Positions 1-8,364 of a DNA stretch of 33,231 nucleotides are shown in pieces (the stretch's first letter is position 1; each line of letters begins with the position of its first letter). The translations under genes were made by a program, and so were the position numbers. The DNA is from JAGLTN01 sp023135255 (GTDB lineage: Bacteria > Planctomycetota > Phycisphaerae > Sedimentisphaerales > Anaerobacaceae). The notes below the pieces were generated by a model that worked only from the letters and a program-made list of their open reading frames with translations, had not been told where the DNA came from and did not search any database. The stretch covers positions 1 to 33,231 of the forward strand of contig DAOWCP010000014.1 of the NCBI GenBank assembly GCA_030639495.1, in the 5' to 3' direction.

Positions 1-1130
1 ATAGGGTCCGGCACTCTTATAATATTAAAGTTCCAGACATCACCTCTCCAGAAGTCAATGTCATTTACTTCATCGACTCGCCAGTAATAAGTGTTGCCTG
101 TTACAAGGGTAATACCATAGTTGCTGTTAGCTAAGTTTCCTTCGAATACAGCTGAACCATTGTCAGCATCATTAACATCGTTGAAATCAGTGCCAATATA
201 CAGATCGTGACTGCCTGCATAAGTACCGGCTTGCCATGATAGCGTTAAATCAATTGAGTTACCTTCAGTAACGATATTATCACCAAGATCAGGTGATGGA
301 TCTTGTGCTCTTAAGAAGAAGTCACCTACGAGATCAGCAACCTCATTGGCATCAAGTGCTTCATCCCATATACGGTAATTTCTATACCAACCACCCGGTC
401 CATGTCCATAATATCCAGAACCAAAACCATAATTCGTAACGACTGCATTTGCATCGAGGGCGGGTATGTCATTGCCGTCAAAATCACCGAATGAACCCCT
501 CATAACACCATTAACGTATGTTGCGACATGGTTATTGTCCGCGTCCCATGTGAAAGTGTACATGTTCCATGATTCAGGATTGACATACCTGTCAGCATAT
601 TGAGGGTCGGTATCCCAGATGTGGTAAGCATTGTTCAGCCAACTGCTACCAGGAGCATTGAAAGCTGCAGATTGGTTCGGTTGAAATCCAAGGTCGCATT
701 TGATTTTTTCTTCTGTTGCTGTGCCCTCATCCCAGAACAGAAAGAAACTATAACCGTTACTCTGTACAGCATTGAGGTCACCTTTTGCCCACAGTGAAAA
801 AGTGTACTGTGTTTTGCTGGTAAATATTATATTGGGGTCCTCACCTAGACCATTCATCACCTGGCCGTAAATTCTTGTGAGAGTGGCACCGGACATACGC
901 AGAGCGCCTTGAACAGGATCAAAATAGACGCTGTCATTAGCGATCAGACCCGCACCAAGTGCTCCGGTAACAGTGTTAGTTATGTAAGTCCTGCCGGTCT
1001 CTCCGCCGAGGATATCATCACCCAGACTGAAATCATCTACTGAGTCCATCTCCCACGAAAGCTTGAGATCAGCACTGGCAATGCTTATAAGCAAACATAA
1101 TGCCATAAACACATAAAGTAATTTTTTCAT
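1..1130 (-). CDS. Secreted LamG-domain protein, 3' end outside window
   Basis: The reverse strand is open from the ATG at 1130 to the window edge (376 codons, no stop), so the C-terminus is missing. Residues 1-20 form a signal peptide (MKKLLYVFMA..., cleavage near IASA). An AGGAG at 1140-1144, nine bases ahead of the ATG, supports this start. Residues of about 35-285 look like a LamG/concanavalin-A-like sandwich: 'YTFSLWAKG', 'WNMYTFTWDADNNHVATYVNG' in two parts, and 'RIWDEALDANEVADL' are typical of this fold. From about residue 290 follows a fibronectin-like module with 'GSHDLYIGTDFNDV' and 'GNTYYWRVDEVN', a combination common in Phycisphaerae surface proteins. The family usually binds carbohydrate or acts in cell-surface adhesion, but the ligand here is unknown. 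A dockerin or PEP-CTERM tail may lie beyond the edge. Family call is strong; function is inference. Confidence 0.85.
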   Translation of the reverse strand, partial: MKKLLYVFMALCLLISIASADLKLSWEMDSVDDFSLGDDILGGETGRTYITNTVTGALGAGLIANDSVYFDPVQGALRMSGATLTRIYGQVMNGLGEDPNIIFTSKTQYTFSLWAKGDLNAVQSNGYSFFLFWDEGTATEEKIKCDLGFQPNQSAAFNAPGSSWLNNAYHIWDTDPQYADRYVNPESWNMYTFTWDADNNHVATYVNGVMRGSFGDFDGNDIPALDANAVVTNYGFGSGYYGHGPGGWYRNYRIWDEALDANEVADLVGDFFLRAQDPSPDLGDNIVTEGNSIDLTLSWQAGTYAGSHDLYIGTDFNDVNDADNGSAVFEGNLANSNYGITLVTGNTYYWRVDEVNDIDFWRGDVWNFNIIRVPDP

Positions 1131-1507
1131 TTTGTTTTTCTCCTAAAAGATAAACGATAAAATGTAATTATATTTAAAAAGATAAAAGGCATGAACAGGG
1201 TTTGACCACAGAAAATTACAAACAGAACTGACGAGTCTCTCTCTTTTCTTCATCACCTTTCCTTTTACATTGCCCCGTTTTCTGGAAAAACACTTCGTGC
1301 AAAGCCAAAAAACCACTACTAACCGCTATTATTGTAGGTTGTTGAGGAGTTAAAGTCAAGTTTTTTTTGTGCCAAAGACTCGCGTTTTTGCGGATTTGCG
1401 GTGTTTTGATGTGCAACATTTCCCTTTTGACACGAATTTTCTTGCGGATTGCCTAAAAAACTGGTAAGTAAAATATACCAATTTGTTTTTTAACAGAAGG
1501 TGCTGAA
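1131..1507. other. Divergent intergenic region
   Basis: This 377-bp gap separates the divergent LamG and pseudopilin genes. It holds the LamG promoter and its purine-rich leader on the reverse strand, and an AGAAGG ribosome site (1495-1500) for the pseudopilin on the forward strand. Short open frames overlapping it have no recognisable protein character. I see no RNA gene or known riboswitch. Confidence 0.5.
1331..1359 (-). promoter_or_regulatory. Sigma70-type promoter for the LamG gene
   Basis: Read on the reverse strand, TTGACT (1359-1354) is followed after exactly 17 bases by TACAAT (1336-1331). Both boxes match five of six consensus bases. It points at the LamG gene and implies an untranslated leader of roughly 195 nt. 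Confidence 0.6.
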
Positions 1508-2333
1508 ATGGATAGAAAGGCTTTCACTCTCGTAGAACTCCTTGTCGTTATCGCGATTATCGCATTGTTAATGGCGATTTTAATGCCCTCATTACAAGCA
1601 GCAAGACAGCAAGCACAAATGGTAGCCTGCCAATCCCACCTGAAACACTGGGGTTCAATTTTCATGATGTTTACCAATGATAACGATGGTTATTTTCATC
1701 CCGGTTGGGAAGATTTCAGAGTGAATGATCATTTGTGGGTGCATGCATATAGGCCTTATTATGGGGTAAAAGAGGAATATAAGAAAAAAAAATGATGATT
1801 TCAGAACCTGTCCGAGTGCTGCCAAGATTATCCCCGAACTTCCAAATGGTGGTTCCAGATTTGCCTGGACTGGAAGAGGTTCATTAGACTGGGTTGGATT
1901 GGAAGATGAATATGGCAGTTATGGTTTAAACGGTTGGGTTTGCCATCAGGAGGCCGATGCCTCGCATAATGTACCGTCGTACAGGCCGAATTACTGGAGG
2001 AACATCGCCGTCAAAGGGCAACTCAACAAAATCCCCATACTCTGTGATTCTTCATACTGGAAGCCCTATTCCACTGCCGGAAAAGAGCTCAATCCGATGT
2101 ATGACTGGGCGCATTCTCTTGATAAAGATAATTGTACAAAGGCTGGAACTCGAAACATCGGTCTGGATCCGACCTGCATCGACCGTCATAACTGCACTAT
2201 AAATATGCTTTTCTTTGATACTTCCGTCAGCAGGACGCCTTTGAAGGAATTGTGGGACCTTAAATGGCATAGAAAATGGGAGAAGCCTGATTGGCTAGAG
2301 ACATACGAATGGCCAAAATGGATCAAGAGGTAG
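1508..2333 (+). pseudogene. Pseudopilin-like (type II secretion G-like) protein, split by a frameshift
   Basis: The first part (1508-1795) starts after AGAAGG (1495-1500) and encodes a class III prepilin leader, MDRKA|FTLVELLVVIAII, with Ala instead of the usual Gly before the cleavage site. A Planctomycetes-type segment follows ('MVACQSHLKHWGSIFMMF', 'DNDGYFHPGW'). It ends in TGA TGA directly after nine A bases (about 1784-1792). Dropping one A continues the protein as KKKNDDFRTCPSAAK... into the frame that runs to the TAG at 2333. That frame contains 'YGSYGLNGWVC', a 'CIDRHNCTINMLFFD' block and the conserved ending 'LKELWDLKWHRKW'. Both halves therefore belong to one gene of about 274 codons. 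The cause could be a real mutation, transcriptional slippage on A9, phase variation or a sequencing error. These proteins are abundant in planctomycetes; the individual role is unknown. Confidence 0.8.
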
Positions 2334-2380
2334 AGCTTTATTTTTTTTGTATTGTTTTGGTGTTGCGGATAAGTGTAAAA

Positions 2381-2483
2381 TATACCGATCCTAATTGAAT
2401 TTTACCGTTTATCCGCGGGTAAATAACTTTAAAATAATAAGTTACGGATTTATTCGCGGAAATTTCTTACCCTGAAGGGTATA
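2381..2483 (+). repeat. MITE-like palindromic repeat, copy 1
   Basis: A 103-bp element with ends TATACC and GGTATA. It contains a quasi-palindrome around CCGCGG (GTTTATCCGCGGGTAAAT), an imperfect long hairpin (CCGCGGGTAAATAACTT pairing with AAGTTA...TTTATTCGCGG) and a terminal TACCCT-GA-AGGGTA hairpin. By hand alignment it differs from copy 2 at 7 of 103 positions. It lies between the pseudopilin and the DUF6807 gene. Just upstream (about 2363-2380), GCGGATAAG..TAAAAT resembles an inverted partial unit. Confidence 0.85.
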
Positions 2484-2562
2484 ATTGCATCGTGCGGCAG
2501 GGGGATAGTGTGCCGGGTGAGAATATTAAAACTTTGTTAGACGCAGTAAAGGAGATTTGATA

Positions 2563-3822
2563 ATGACAGCAGTTAAAAATACTTTTGTATTGCTGGTGGT
2601 TTTGCTTTGCGGGTTGTGCTGTCTGGCTGAGCAAAAAAGACATCAATTTATATTAGAATCAGCTCACACCATTTTGCCTGCGAGTCCTGTCTCTATTAAT
2701 CTTGAGGGTATTGGTTATAATACTGATTCAAAAGAAATGGCTTTATACAGATTGGATAATGATAAGAAGACAGCTTTGCCTTGCCAGTTGGAAGCGAGCA
2801 CTGGTAAGCTATGGTTTATGCCGGGACGTAAAATTGAGGCTGGCGAAAAGATTGCTTTTGAAATTGCTTTTGAAGATGCGGTTAAAAAAGAGAATTTAAT
2901 TAAAGCTGATACCGGTGCAGAAACTATCACTCTTGTCAGTGGTGGGAAAAACATTCTCAGCTATCAATATGAGCTTTGCGATGTGCCTGATGGGGTTGAC
3001 GAAATTTATCGAAAGAACGGCTTTATTCATCCGCTTTTCTCACCGGCGGGAAAAGTATTGACTTGTATCCAGCCTAAGGATCATTACCATCACTACGGGA
3101 TATGGGGGCCCTGGACAAAAACCAGGATCGACGGGCGTGAAGTTAACTTTTGGGATCTTGGTGCAGGGAAGGGGACGGTACGTTTTGGTGGTTTTTTGTC
3201 AAAGGTTTCCGGGCATGTCTTTGGGGGTTTTAAGGTCAGGCAGGAGCATTGGGATCTTTCTGATAAAGCTAAGAACAAAATTGCTATCAATGAGGTATTG
3301 GATGTAAAAGCTTTTGCTGGAAAAGTTGATAATAAGGATATCTGGATAATTGACCTTATGACGGTTTTTAATAATGCTTTAGAAAGCCCTATTGAATTTG
3401 AGCAGTACCGCTATGGCGGAGGGATAGGTTTTCGGGCAACGGAGAAATGGACGAAAGAGAATTGTTCGGCTTTAACCTCTGCCGGTAAGACCAGGAAAGA
3501 CGCTGACAGCACACGAGCAAGGTGGTGCGATGTTAATGGCGATGCTGGTAAAGACGAATATTGCGGGATTGTTTTTTTAAGCCATATTGCAAACAGAGAG
3601 CATCCCGAACCTATGATGGTTTGGTCTGCGGATGCTAACGGCGGCAGAGGAGATATGTTTTTTGAATTTTGCCCGATCAAGTTTAAGAACTGGATAATTG
3701 AACCCGGCAAAGAATATGTGTTAAGATATCGCATGATCGTTTACGATGGTAAATTAAATCCTGAAACTATGGAGACATTATGGAAAAACTATGTTTATCC
3801 GCCTACAGTGACATCAAAGTAA
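2563..3822 (+). CDS. Secreted DUF6807 (PmoA-like) protein
   Basis: This 419-residue protein has an N-terminal signal peptide (residues 1-22, hydrophobic VLLVVLLCGLCCLA). I recognise the DUF6807 family, often labelled 'PmoA' in databases although it is not methane monooxygenase. Characteristic stretches are 'IHPLFSPAGKVLTCIQPKDHYHHYGIWGPW' in two parts (about residues 155-184), 'GREVNFWDLG' and a C-terminal 'FCPIKFKNWIIEPGKEYVLRYR'-type beta-rich region. An upstream TTG at 2557 is possible, but AAGGAG at 2549-2554 is correctly spaced (8 nt) only for the ATG at 2563. Members are typically encoded beside ThuA and Gfo/Idh genes in polysaccharide-degrading bacteria, as here; the reaction is not established. 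The next gene starts 8 bases after its stop, suggesting one transcript. Confidence 0.8.
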   Translation: MTAVKNTFVLLVVLLCGLCCLAEQKRHQFILESAHTILPASPVSINLEGIGYNTDSKEMALYRLDNDKKTALPCQLEASTGKLWFMPGRKIEAGEKIAFEIAFEDAVKKENLIKADTGAETITLVSGGKNILSYQYELCDVPDGVDEIYRKNGFIHPLFSPAGKVLTCIQPKDHYHHYGIWGPWTKTRIDGREVNFWDLGAGKGTVRFGGFLSKVSGHVFGGFKVRQEHWDLSDKAKNKIAINEVLDVKAFAGKVDNKDIWIIDLMTVFNNALESPIEFEQYRYGGGIGFRATEKWTKENCSALTSAGKTRKDADSTRARWCDVNGDAGKDEYCGIVFLSHIANREHPEPMMVWSADANGGRGDMFFEFCPIKFKNWIIEPGKEYVLRYRMIVYDGKLNPETMETLWKNYVYPPTVTSK

Positions 3823-3830
3823 AAATCAGA

Positions 3831-4592
3831 ATGAAAACGGTTTTTATCGTTGTTTGTTTGCTGGTTCTTTTTTCCTGTGATTTGTGTCTGGCTAAAGCAA
3901 ATATTCTTATCTATACCAAAAACGGTAAGGGATATGTGCATGATAATATTGACGCCAGTGTTGAGTGTTTGAAAAATATCTGCAAAAAAAATGGTTGGGA
4001 TTGCCAGGTCAGCGATGACGCGTCAATCTTTACTAAAGAAAAGATAAGCAAATTTGATGTGCTGGTTTTTTCTAATACTAATAATGAGACATTCGATACG
4101 CAGCAGCAGAGGGATGTTTTCAAGGCTTATATTCAGGGCGGAGGCGGCTTTGTTGGTATTCATTCTGTGTGCGGCTCGGAGAGGAACTGGCCTTGGTTCT
4201 GGGCAAATTTAGGGGGAAAATTCGTCAGGCATCCTGATTTTCAGAAATTTGATGTTAAGGTTATTGACCATGATAATCCTTCGACGGCTCATCTCGGTGA
4301 GATTTGGAAATGGGAGGATGAATGTTATTTTATGAATCAGCTTAATCCAGATATTCATGTTCTGCTGGCGGTTGATTTGGTGACGATTAAAGATGAGGGC
4401 AAAAAGGATTATCCAGGTGAAGTCTTTGGTCAGTATTTTCCGCTTTGTTGGTGTCATGAGTTTGACGGTGGCAGGCAGTGGTATACAGCTTTGGGACATA
4501 GTATCGATCATTACAAAGATGAGAATTTTAAGAAGCATCTGGAAGGCGGTATCAAGTGGGTTTTGAAAGATATCTATACTGATCCCAATTGA
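3831..4592 (+). CDS. Secreted ThuA-like domain protein
   Basis: The protein has 253 residues and a signal peptide (MKTVFIVVCLLVLFSC..., to about residue 23). The mature part begins 'ANILIYTKNGKGYVHDNI', the first strand of the ThuA (trehalose-utilisation-like) flavodoxin-type fold. It continues with 'VLVFSNTNNETF', 'GGGGFVGIHSVCGSERNWPWF' in parts, 'GGKFVRHPDFQKFDVKV' and the late 'WCHEFDGGRQWYTALGHS'. ThuA proteins act in sugar metabolism, class I amidotransferase-like in fold but usually without a known reaction. An earlier in-frame start at 3780 would overlap the DUF6807 gene and bury the signal peptide, so 3831 is preferred; no clear ribosome site is visible. The last codons (YTDPN and TGA) lie inside repeat copy 2, so insertion has probably set the present C-terminus. 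Confidence 0.85.
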   Translation: MKTVFIVVCLLVLFSCDLCLAKANILIYTKNGKGYVHDNIDASVECLKNICKKNGWDCQVSDDASIFTKEKISKFDVLVFSNTNNETFDTQQQRDVFKAYIQGGGGFVGIHSVCGSERNWPWFWANLGGKFVRHPDFQKFDVKVIDHDNPSTAHLGEIWKWEDECYFMNQLNPDIHVLLAVDLVTIKDEGKKDYPGEVFGQYFPLCWCHEFDGGRQWYTALGHSIDHYKDENFKKHLEGGIKWVLKDIYTDPN

Positions 4593-4677
4593 ATTTTCCC
4601 GTTTATCCGCGGGTAAATAACTTAAAAATAATAAGTTATGGATTTATTCGCGGAAACTTTTTACCCTGAAGGGTATA
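4575..4677 (+). repeat. MITE-like palindromic repeat, copy 2
   Basis: Second 103-bp copy, TATACTGATCCC...AGGGTATA, in the same orientation as copy 1. It provides the TGA stop (4590-4592) of the ThuA gene. It ends 32 bases before the Gfo/Idh start, so it is probably transcribed inside that operon and would fold in the mRNA. Confidence 0.9.
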
Positions 4678-4709
4678 AAAAGAAATAAAACAGAAAGTGA
4701 ACTGAAATT

Positions 4710-6092
4710 ATGAAAAGACGAGATTTTATTAAAAATGCAGTTGCAGCGACAGCCGGGGTAATAGGTATTCCAACTATCGTTCCATCTGTAGTGTTCGGGA
4801 AAAATGCTCCTTGTGATAAGATAAATATTGCTCAGATCGGCTGTGGTCGAATTGCGATTAGCCATGATATGCCTGAAACGATCAAGCACGATATGTGCCG
4901 ATTTGTCGCTGTTGCGGATGTCGATATCAACAGAGCCAATAAGGGTAAAAAATGGATACGGGACAAATATGCTGAAATTAAAGGCAATGCGAATTATGCA
5001 GATGTGAAAGTTTATCAGGACTATCGCAAGATGCTCAAAGATAAGAGTAGAGATGCGGTTAGTATTTCTACGCCCGACCACTGGCATGCGCCACCTGCGA
5101 TCGAGGCTGCATTGTCTGGTAAGGATATTTATATGCAAAAGCCCGCATCTTTGACAATCGCTGAAGGCAGGCAGATGAGCGATATTGTTAATCGCATGGG
5201 AACTGTTTTTCAGATAGGCAGTCAGCAAAGGTCCGCGAATCCCTGGCCTCAGTTTAAAAGAGTTTGTGAGCTTGTGCGCAATGGCAGGATCGGAGAGGTT
5301 AAGAATATCAAAGTCGGGTTGTGGGCAGACCCTGGTTGCGGCGATGAACCTCAAATGCCGGTACCGGCGAATCTGGATTATGATATGTGGCTTGGTTCTA
5401 CGCCGAGAGCCTATTACACTGAGAAAAGAGTGCATCCGCAGAATGATTATTCCAGAGGCGGTTGGCTTAGATCCGAGCAGTTTGGTGCCGGGATGATAAC
5501 CGGTTGGGGTGCTCATCATATTGATACAGCTCACTGGGCAATGGGGACTGAATTTACCGGGCCTATTGAAATAGAAGGACATGCGGAATTTCCAAAGTCA
5601 GGATTGTGGGATGTTCACGGTGCGTTCAAAGTTGTCGCCAAATATGCTAACGGTGTGACAATGGATATTCGACATGATTGGCCTAACGGCGTTCGGTTCG
5701 AAGGCAGTGATGGTTGGATATTTGTTACTCGCGGCAATGCTAAAGTAACAGCCAGTGACCCCGGGGCAGATGATATAGATAAAAAGGTTTTAGATGCCGG
5801 TGACCCTGAAATATTGAAATCCAAAATAGGCCCTGATGAAATACATCTGTACGAAAGTCCTGAGCAGCATCAAAATTGGCTTGAGTGTATCAAATCGAGA
5901 AAACAGCCTGTGGCCCCGGCTGAGGTGGCGCATCGCAGCTGTAGTGCGTGTCTTTTGGCTCATATTTCTATGAAATTACCTGGAAAACTGTACTGGGACC
6001 CGAAAAAAGAGAGATTTATCAATAATGACAAGGCAAATTCGATGGTTTCCAGACCTCAGCGTTATCCTTACGGCACGAATTCTATAATATAG
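4710..6092 (+). CDS. Tat-exported Gfo/Idh/MocA family oxidoreductase
   Basis: The 460-residue protein starts MKRRDFIKNAVAATAG, a twin-arginine signal with cleavage around residue 30. A Rossmann NAD(P)-binding domain follows (INIAQIGCGRIA, GxGxxA at 44-49; 'FVAVADVD'), then 'VSISTPDHWHAPPAIEAALSG' in two parts. At residues 143-145 is QKP, where the wider family has EKP; Q is common in the exported planctomycete/Bacteroidetes branch. 'GMITGWGAHHIDTAHWAMG' (about 261-279) carries the catalytic-region histidines, and the rest is the family's C-terminal beta sheet. Such enzymes oxidise or reduce sugars and cyclitols with a tightly bound cofactor; the substrate is not deducible. It follows the DUF6807 and ThuA genes on the same strand, which suggests a joint periplasmic sugar-derivative pathway. 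Confidence 0.9.
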   Translation: MKRRDFIKNAVAATAGVIGIPTIVPSVVFGKNAPCDKINIAQIGCGRIAISHDMPETIKHDMCRFVAVADVDINRANKGKKWIRDKYAEIKGNANYADVKVYQDYRKMLKDKSRDAVSISTPDHWHAPPAIEAALSGKDIYMQKPASLTIAEGRQMSDIVNRMGTVFQIGSQQRSANPWPQFKRVCELVRNGRIGEVKNIKVGLWADPGCGDEPQMPVPANLDYDMWLGSTPRAYYTEKRVHPQNDYSRGGWLRSEQFGAGMITGWGAHHIDTAHWAMGTEFTGPIEIEGHAEFPKSGLWDVHGAFKVVAKYANGVTMDIRHDWPNGVRFEGSDGWIFVTRGNAKVTASDPGADDIDKKVLDAGDPEILKSKIGPDEIHLYESPEQHQNWLECIKSRKQPVAPAEVAHRSCSACLLAHISMKLPGKLYWDPKKERFINNDKANSMVSRPQRYPYGTNSII

Positions 6093-6483
6093 CATGATAA
6101 TTTTCTAAAATTTTAAACCCGTAGTATTGCGGTAAAACGATTTATTCAAACCAGATTAGTGTTATTGTGGGTTTTTTTTTAAGCTTTGGCCGCATAAAAA
6201 TATTTTTTAGTAAGTACCGAAATTTTCGAGTTATAAACCTTTATTTTATAGGACTTTATGTTTTTTAGTTGCAGGTTAATATTGGGTGGTTATACAGCAG
6301 TTGAATCCGAAATTAGCATGTGAGAGTGGAATTTTGCTCAATTTTAAGTTATAATGTTATTGGACTATTTTTCAGGATTGTCTCATTAAGAGCGAGAAAA
6401 AACTTGATTTTTTTGGTAAAATAGTCGATATAGGCAGGTAAGTGAGTGTTATAAATATTGTTAAGAGAAAAAGAATATTTATC
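6093..6483 (+). other. Intergenic region, no gene seen
   Basis: About 390 AT-rich bases lie between the oxidoreductase and the outer-membrane protein. There are isolated TATAAT-like words (for example near 6350), but no -35 partner at convincing distance. A GTG at 6442 could be a longer start for the next gene. No terminator, tRNA or known RNA motif is evident. Confidence 0.4.
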
Positions 6484-7344
6484 ATGTGGAAGCGATTTGC
6501 GTTTGCGGCAACTTTAATTATAATCTTGAGTTGTTTTTGTTCGACAGCGTTAGCACTTGATTTTATGGGGCCGCCTTCCGCGGGGCTTAAAAAGGGTCAG
6601 ATCAGTCTCGGCGCTGATTACTCATATACGAGAATGGATATTGGTCTGGACAGTGGGGTGATTACCGAAACCACCTATGACGATGTTGTAGTAATGAATT
6701 CCGATACTTTCCGAGTTAGTTCATTTACACTTAAAAGATTGAAAATGCATAAGCTCTATGCAAATATAGGATATGGAATTACAGATAACTGGGAGGTTTT
6801 TATACGTCTGGGTGGAATGAATACTGAATTTTCCGGAAACTTTTTCCCCGGTTCCACAGCCAGCGAATCAAGAGACTATAATGGCGATACCGGCTTTGCG
6901 ATCGGTTTTGGTACTAAAGTTACTTTTTATGAGAAAGATAAACTGAAATTAGGTGCCTTGTTCCAGATGAGCTGGGCATCGTCACATGCAAGTGCCTCCG
7001 GGGTGGGCTGGAGAGAGACTGTTGACATAGATATTATCGAAATGCAGATAGCCTTGGGTGCAACATATCAGCTTACTGAAAAAATAGCGATCTATGGCGG
7101 GCCTTTCTGGCACTTCATAAGCTTTAATGGTAGTGATCTCAATGGTTATAGAAGTTACAAAGAAGATCCTTCGCAAGACGAAAGAATGGTAAGCCATGCA
7201 TCTTATAATCTTGACGATATAAGCAATTTTGGCGGCTACATTGGTGCTCGATATGAGGTATTTAAAGACGTTTTCTATTGTATCGAATATCAGCATACCA
7301 GGAGCGCCGATGCGCTGGCAATGAGTATCAGATGGAAGTTTTAA
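6484..7344 (+). CDS. Predicted outer-membrane beta-barrel protein
   Basis: The protein has 286 residues, with a signal peptide at residues 1-24 (MWKRFAFAATLIIILSCFCS then TALA). The mature chain is built of alternating amphipathic strands: 'GQISLGADYSYTRMDI', 'HKLYANIGYGITDNWEVFIRLGG', 'FAIGFGTKVTFY', 'LKLGALFQMSW', 'EMQIALGATYQLTEKIAIYGGP', 'FGGYIGARYEVF' and 'AMSIRWKF'. It ends in phenylalanine, as expected for substrates of the BAM insertion machinery. An in-frame GTG at 6442 would add 14 residues ahead of the hydrophobic core; the ATG at 6484 gives a more normal signal peptide. No specific family is recognised, and a role in transport or as a structural porin is only a guess. A strong terminator follows. 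Confidence 0.75.
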   Translation: MWKRFAFAATLIIILSCFCSTALALDFMGPPSAGLKKGQISLGADYSYTRMDIGLDSGVITETTYDDVVVMNSDTFRVSSFTLKRLKMHKLYANIGYGITDNWEVFIRLGGMNTEFSGNFFPGSTASESRDYNGDTGFAIGFGTKVTFYEKDKLKLGALFQMSWASSHASASGVGWRETVDIDIIEMQIALGATYQLTEKIAIYGGPFWHFISFNGSDLNGYRSYKEDPSQDERMVSHASYNLDDISNFGGYIGARYEVFKDVFYCIEYQHTRSADALAMSIRWKF

Positions 7345-7376
7345 GCATGCGAATTTCCAATTAAATATTTAAAAAC

Positions 7377-7413
7377 AAAAAGAGCAACTGTTTCAACCAG
7401 TTGCTCTTTTTTT
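7377..7413. terminator. Bidirectional intrinsic terminator
   Basis: A perfect 14-bp stem, AAAAAGAGCAACTG / CAGTTGCTCTTTTT, closes a 7-nt loop. It has a T run on either strand and sits between the convergent outer-membrane protein and PEP-CTERM genes, so it can end transcription from both sides. Confidence 0.9.
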
Positions 7414-7454
7414 ATAACCTGCGTTATTTTTTTGAGAGAGAGAAGATATCTAAT

Positions 7455-8312
7455 TTACTTTCTGTGCTTTTTCAACAGGGCTATTGAAGACAAGCCAAGC
7501 AGAAATATTGTTGCAGGTTCGGGTACCGCGTTAGATAAGTCACCAATTGTTACGCCATACGACGACATATTTGCGACCTCAACAATTTCTGAAAAATCAG
7601 TTGAGTCAAGTTCGAAAACAGCACCTATATTTGTTCCGTCTAATGTTCTGCTGCCGTAAAGCTTGCCATCTACCCACACGAGACCGGCATGGTAAATGCC
7701 GCCTTTTTTCACTATGTTGGTTGGATCAGTTGGATCCCACAAGTAATTATAGTTGGTGTCATATTGCCACATGCCGCTGGCATTATTGGTACTAATATAA
7801 AGCTTTCCGGCAGGCCCCCAGGCTATATCTCCGGCTGCATATCCACCGACATCTGGAAGTGTATAACTGACGGTTCTTGCGCCTGTAATTTTATCAATCT
7901 GGTAAAGGTAGTTTGTGGCGTCATGTAAAGCAGCACCATCTACCGTGCTGTTAGTTCTGTCAAGTACCCAGAGATTTCCTGAACTGTCTACGCACGCATT
8001 TTTCTCTGATATATCGAAGCTGTTTACCGAAGTGTGAATGTTAGTTAGAGGGTTCCATTTTACCATGCCTCTGTAACTAGGACCTTCCGCGTTCCAATAA
8101 TAAGCATTGCTTCCATCGTAAGCCAAGCTAACCGATTCAAATTGACTTGTTGTAGCAACTGTCACTACCCCTGTTGTGATATTGATTTCATAAATATTGG
8201 CATTGTCCGTACTGACAGCATATATACTTTCATTCGCAGCCAAAGCTGAGCCTGCCGTCATTATCGCTAATATTAACACCATAAATAATTTTGTTTTTCT
8301 TCTAAATTTCAT
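7455..8312 (-). CDS. PEP-CTERM sorted secreted protein, beta-propeller-like
   Basis: The 285-residue protein has an N-terminal signal peptide (MKFRRKTKLFMVLILAIMTA, then GSALA) and a canonical PEP-CTERM tail: VPEP, a hydrophobic helix and the basic end KKHRK. The middle has repeated strand-turn blocks ('IYAVSTDNANIYEINITTG', 'ACVDSSGNLWVLDRT', 'YLYQIDKITGA', 'DIAWGPAGKLYIST', 'GLVWVDGKLYGS'), as in YncE/NHL-type propellers. The ATG at 8312 is chosen over the in-frame GTG at 8318 because AAGGTG lies at proper distance only from the ATG. PEP-CTERM proteins are processed at the inner membrane by exosortase and associated with exopolysaccharide; no exosortase is in the window. It lies about 50 bp after the other PEP-CTERM gene, so they are probably co-transcribed. 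Confidence 0.85.
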   Translation of the reverse strand: MKFRRKTKLFMVLILAIMTAGSALAANESIYAVSTDNANIYEINITTGVVTVATTSQFESVSLAYDGSNAYYWNAEGPSYRGMVKWNPLTNIHTSVNSFDISEKNACVDSSGNLWVLDRTNSTVDGAALHDATNYLYQIDKITGARTVSYTLPDVGGYAAGDIAWGPAGKLYISTNNASGMWQYDTNYNYLWDPTDPTNIVKKGGIYHAGLVWVDGKLYGSRTLDGTNIGAVFELDSTDFSEIVEVANMSSYGVTIGDLSNAVPEPATIFLLGLSSIALLKKHRK

Positions 8313-8364
8313 TTTCACACCTTACTTTCTGTTATCTCGCTTAATTTTTTTTTAAAATGATACA

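Noticed and set aside
4644..5582. 312-codon open frame on the minus strand
   Set aside because: It lies antisense to the clear Gfo/Idh gene, has no signal peptide or family motif, and is basic/Ile-rich as expected for a shadow frame.
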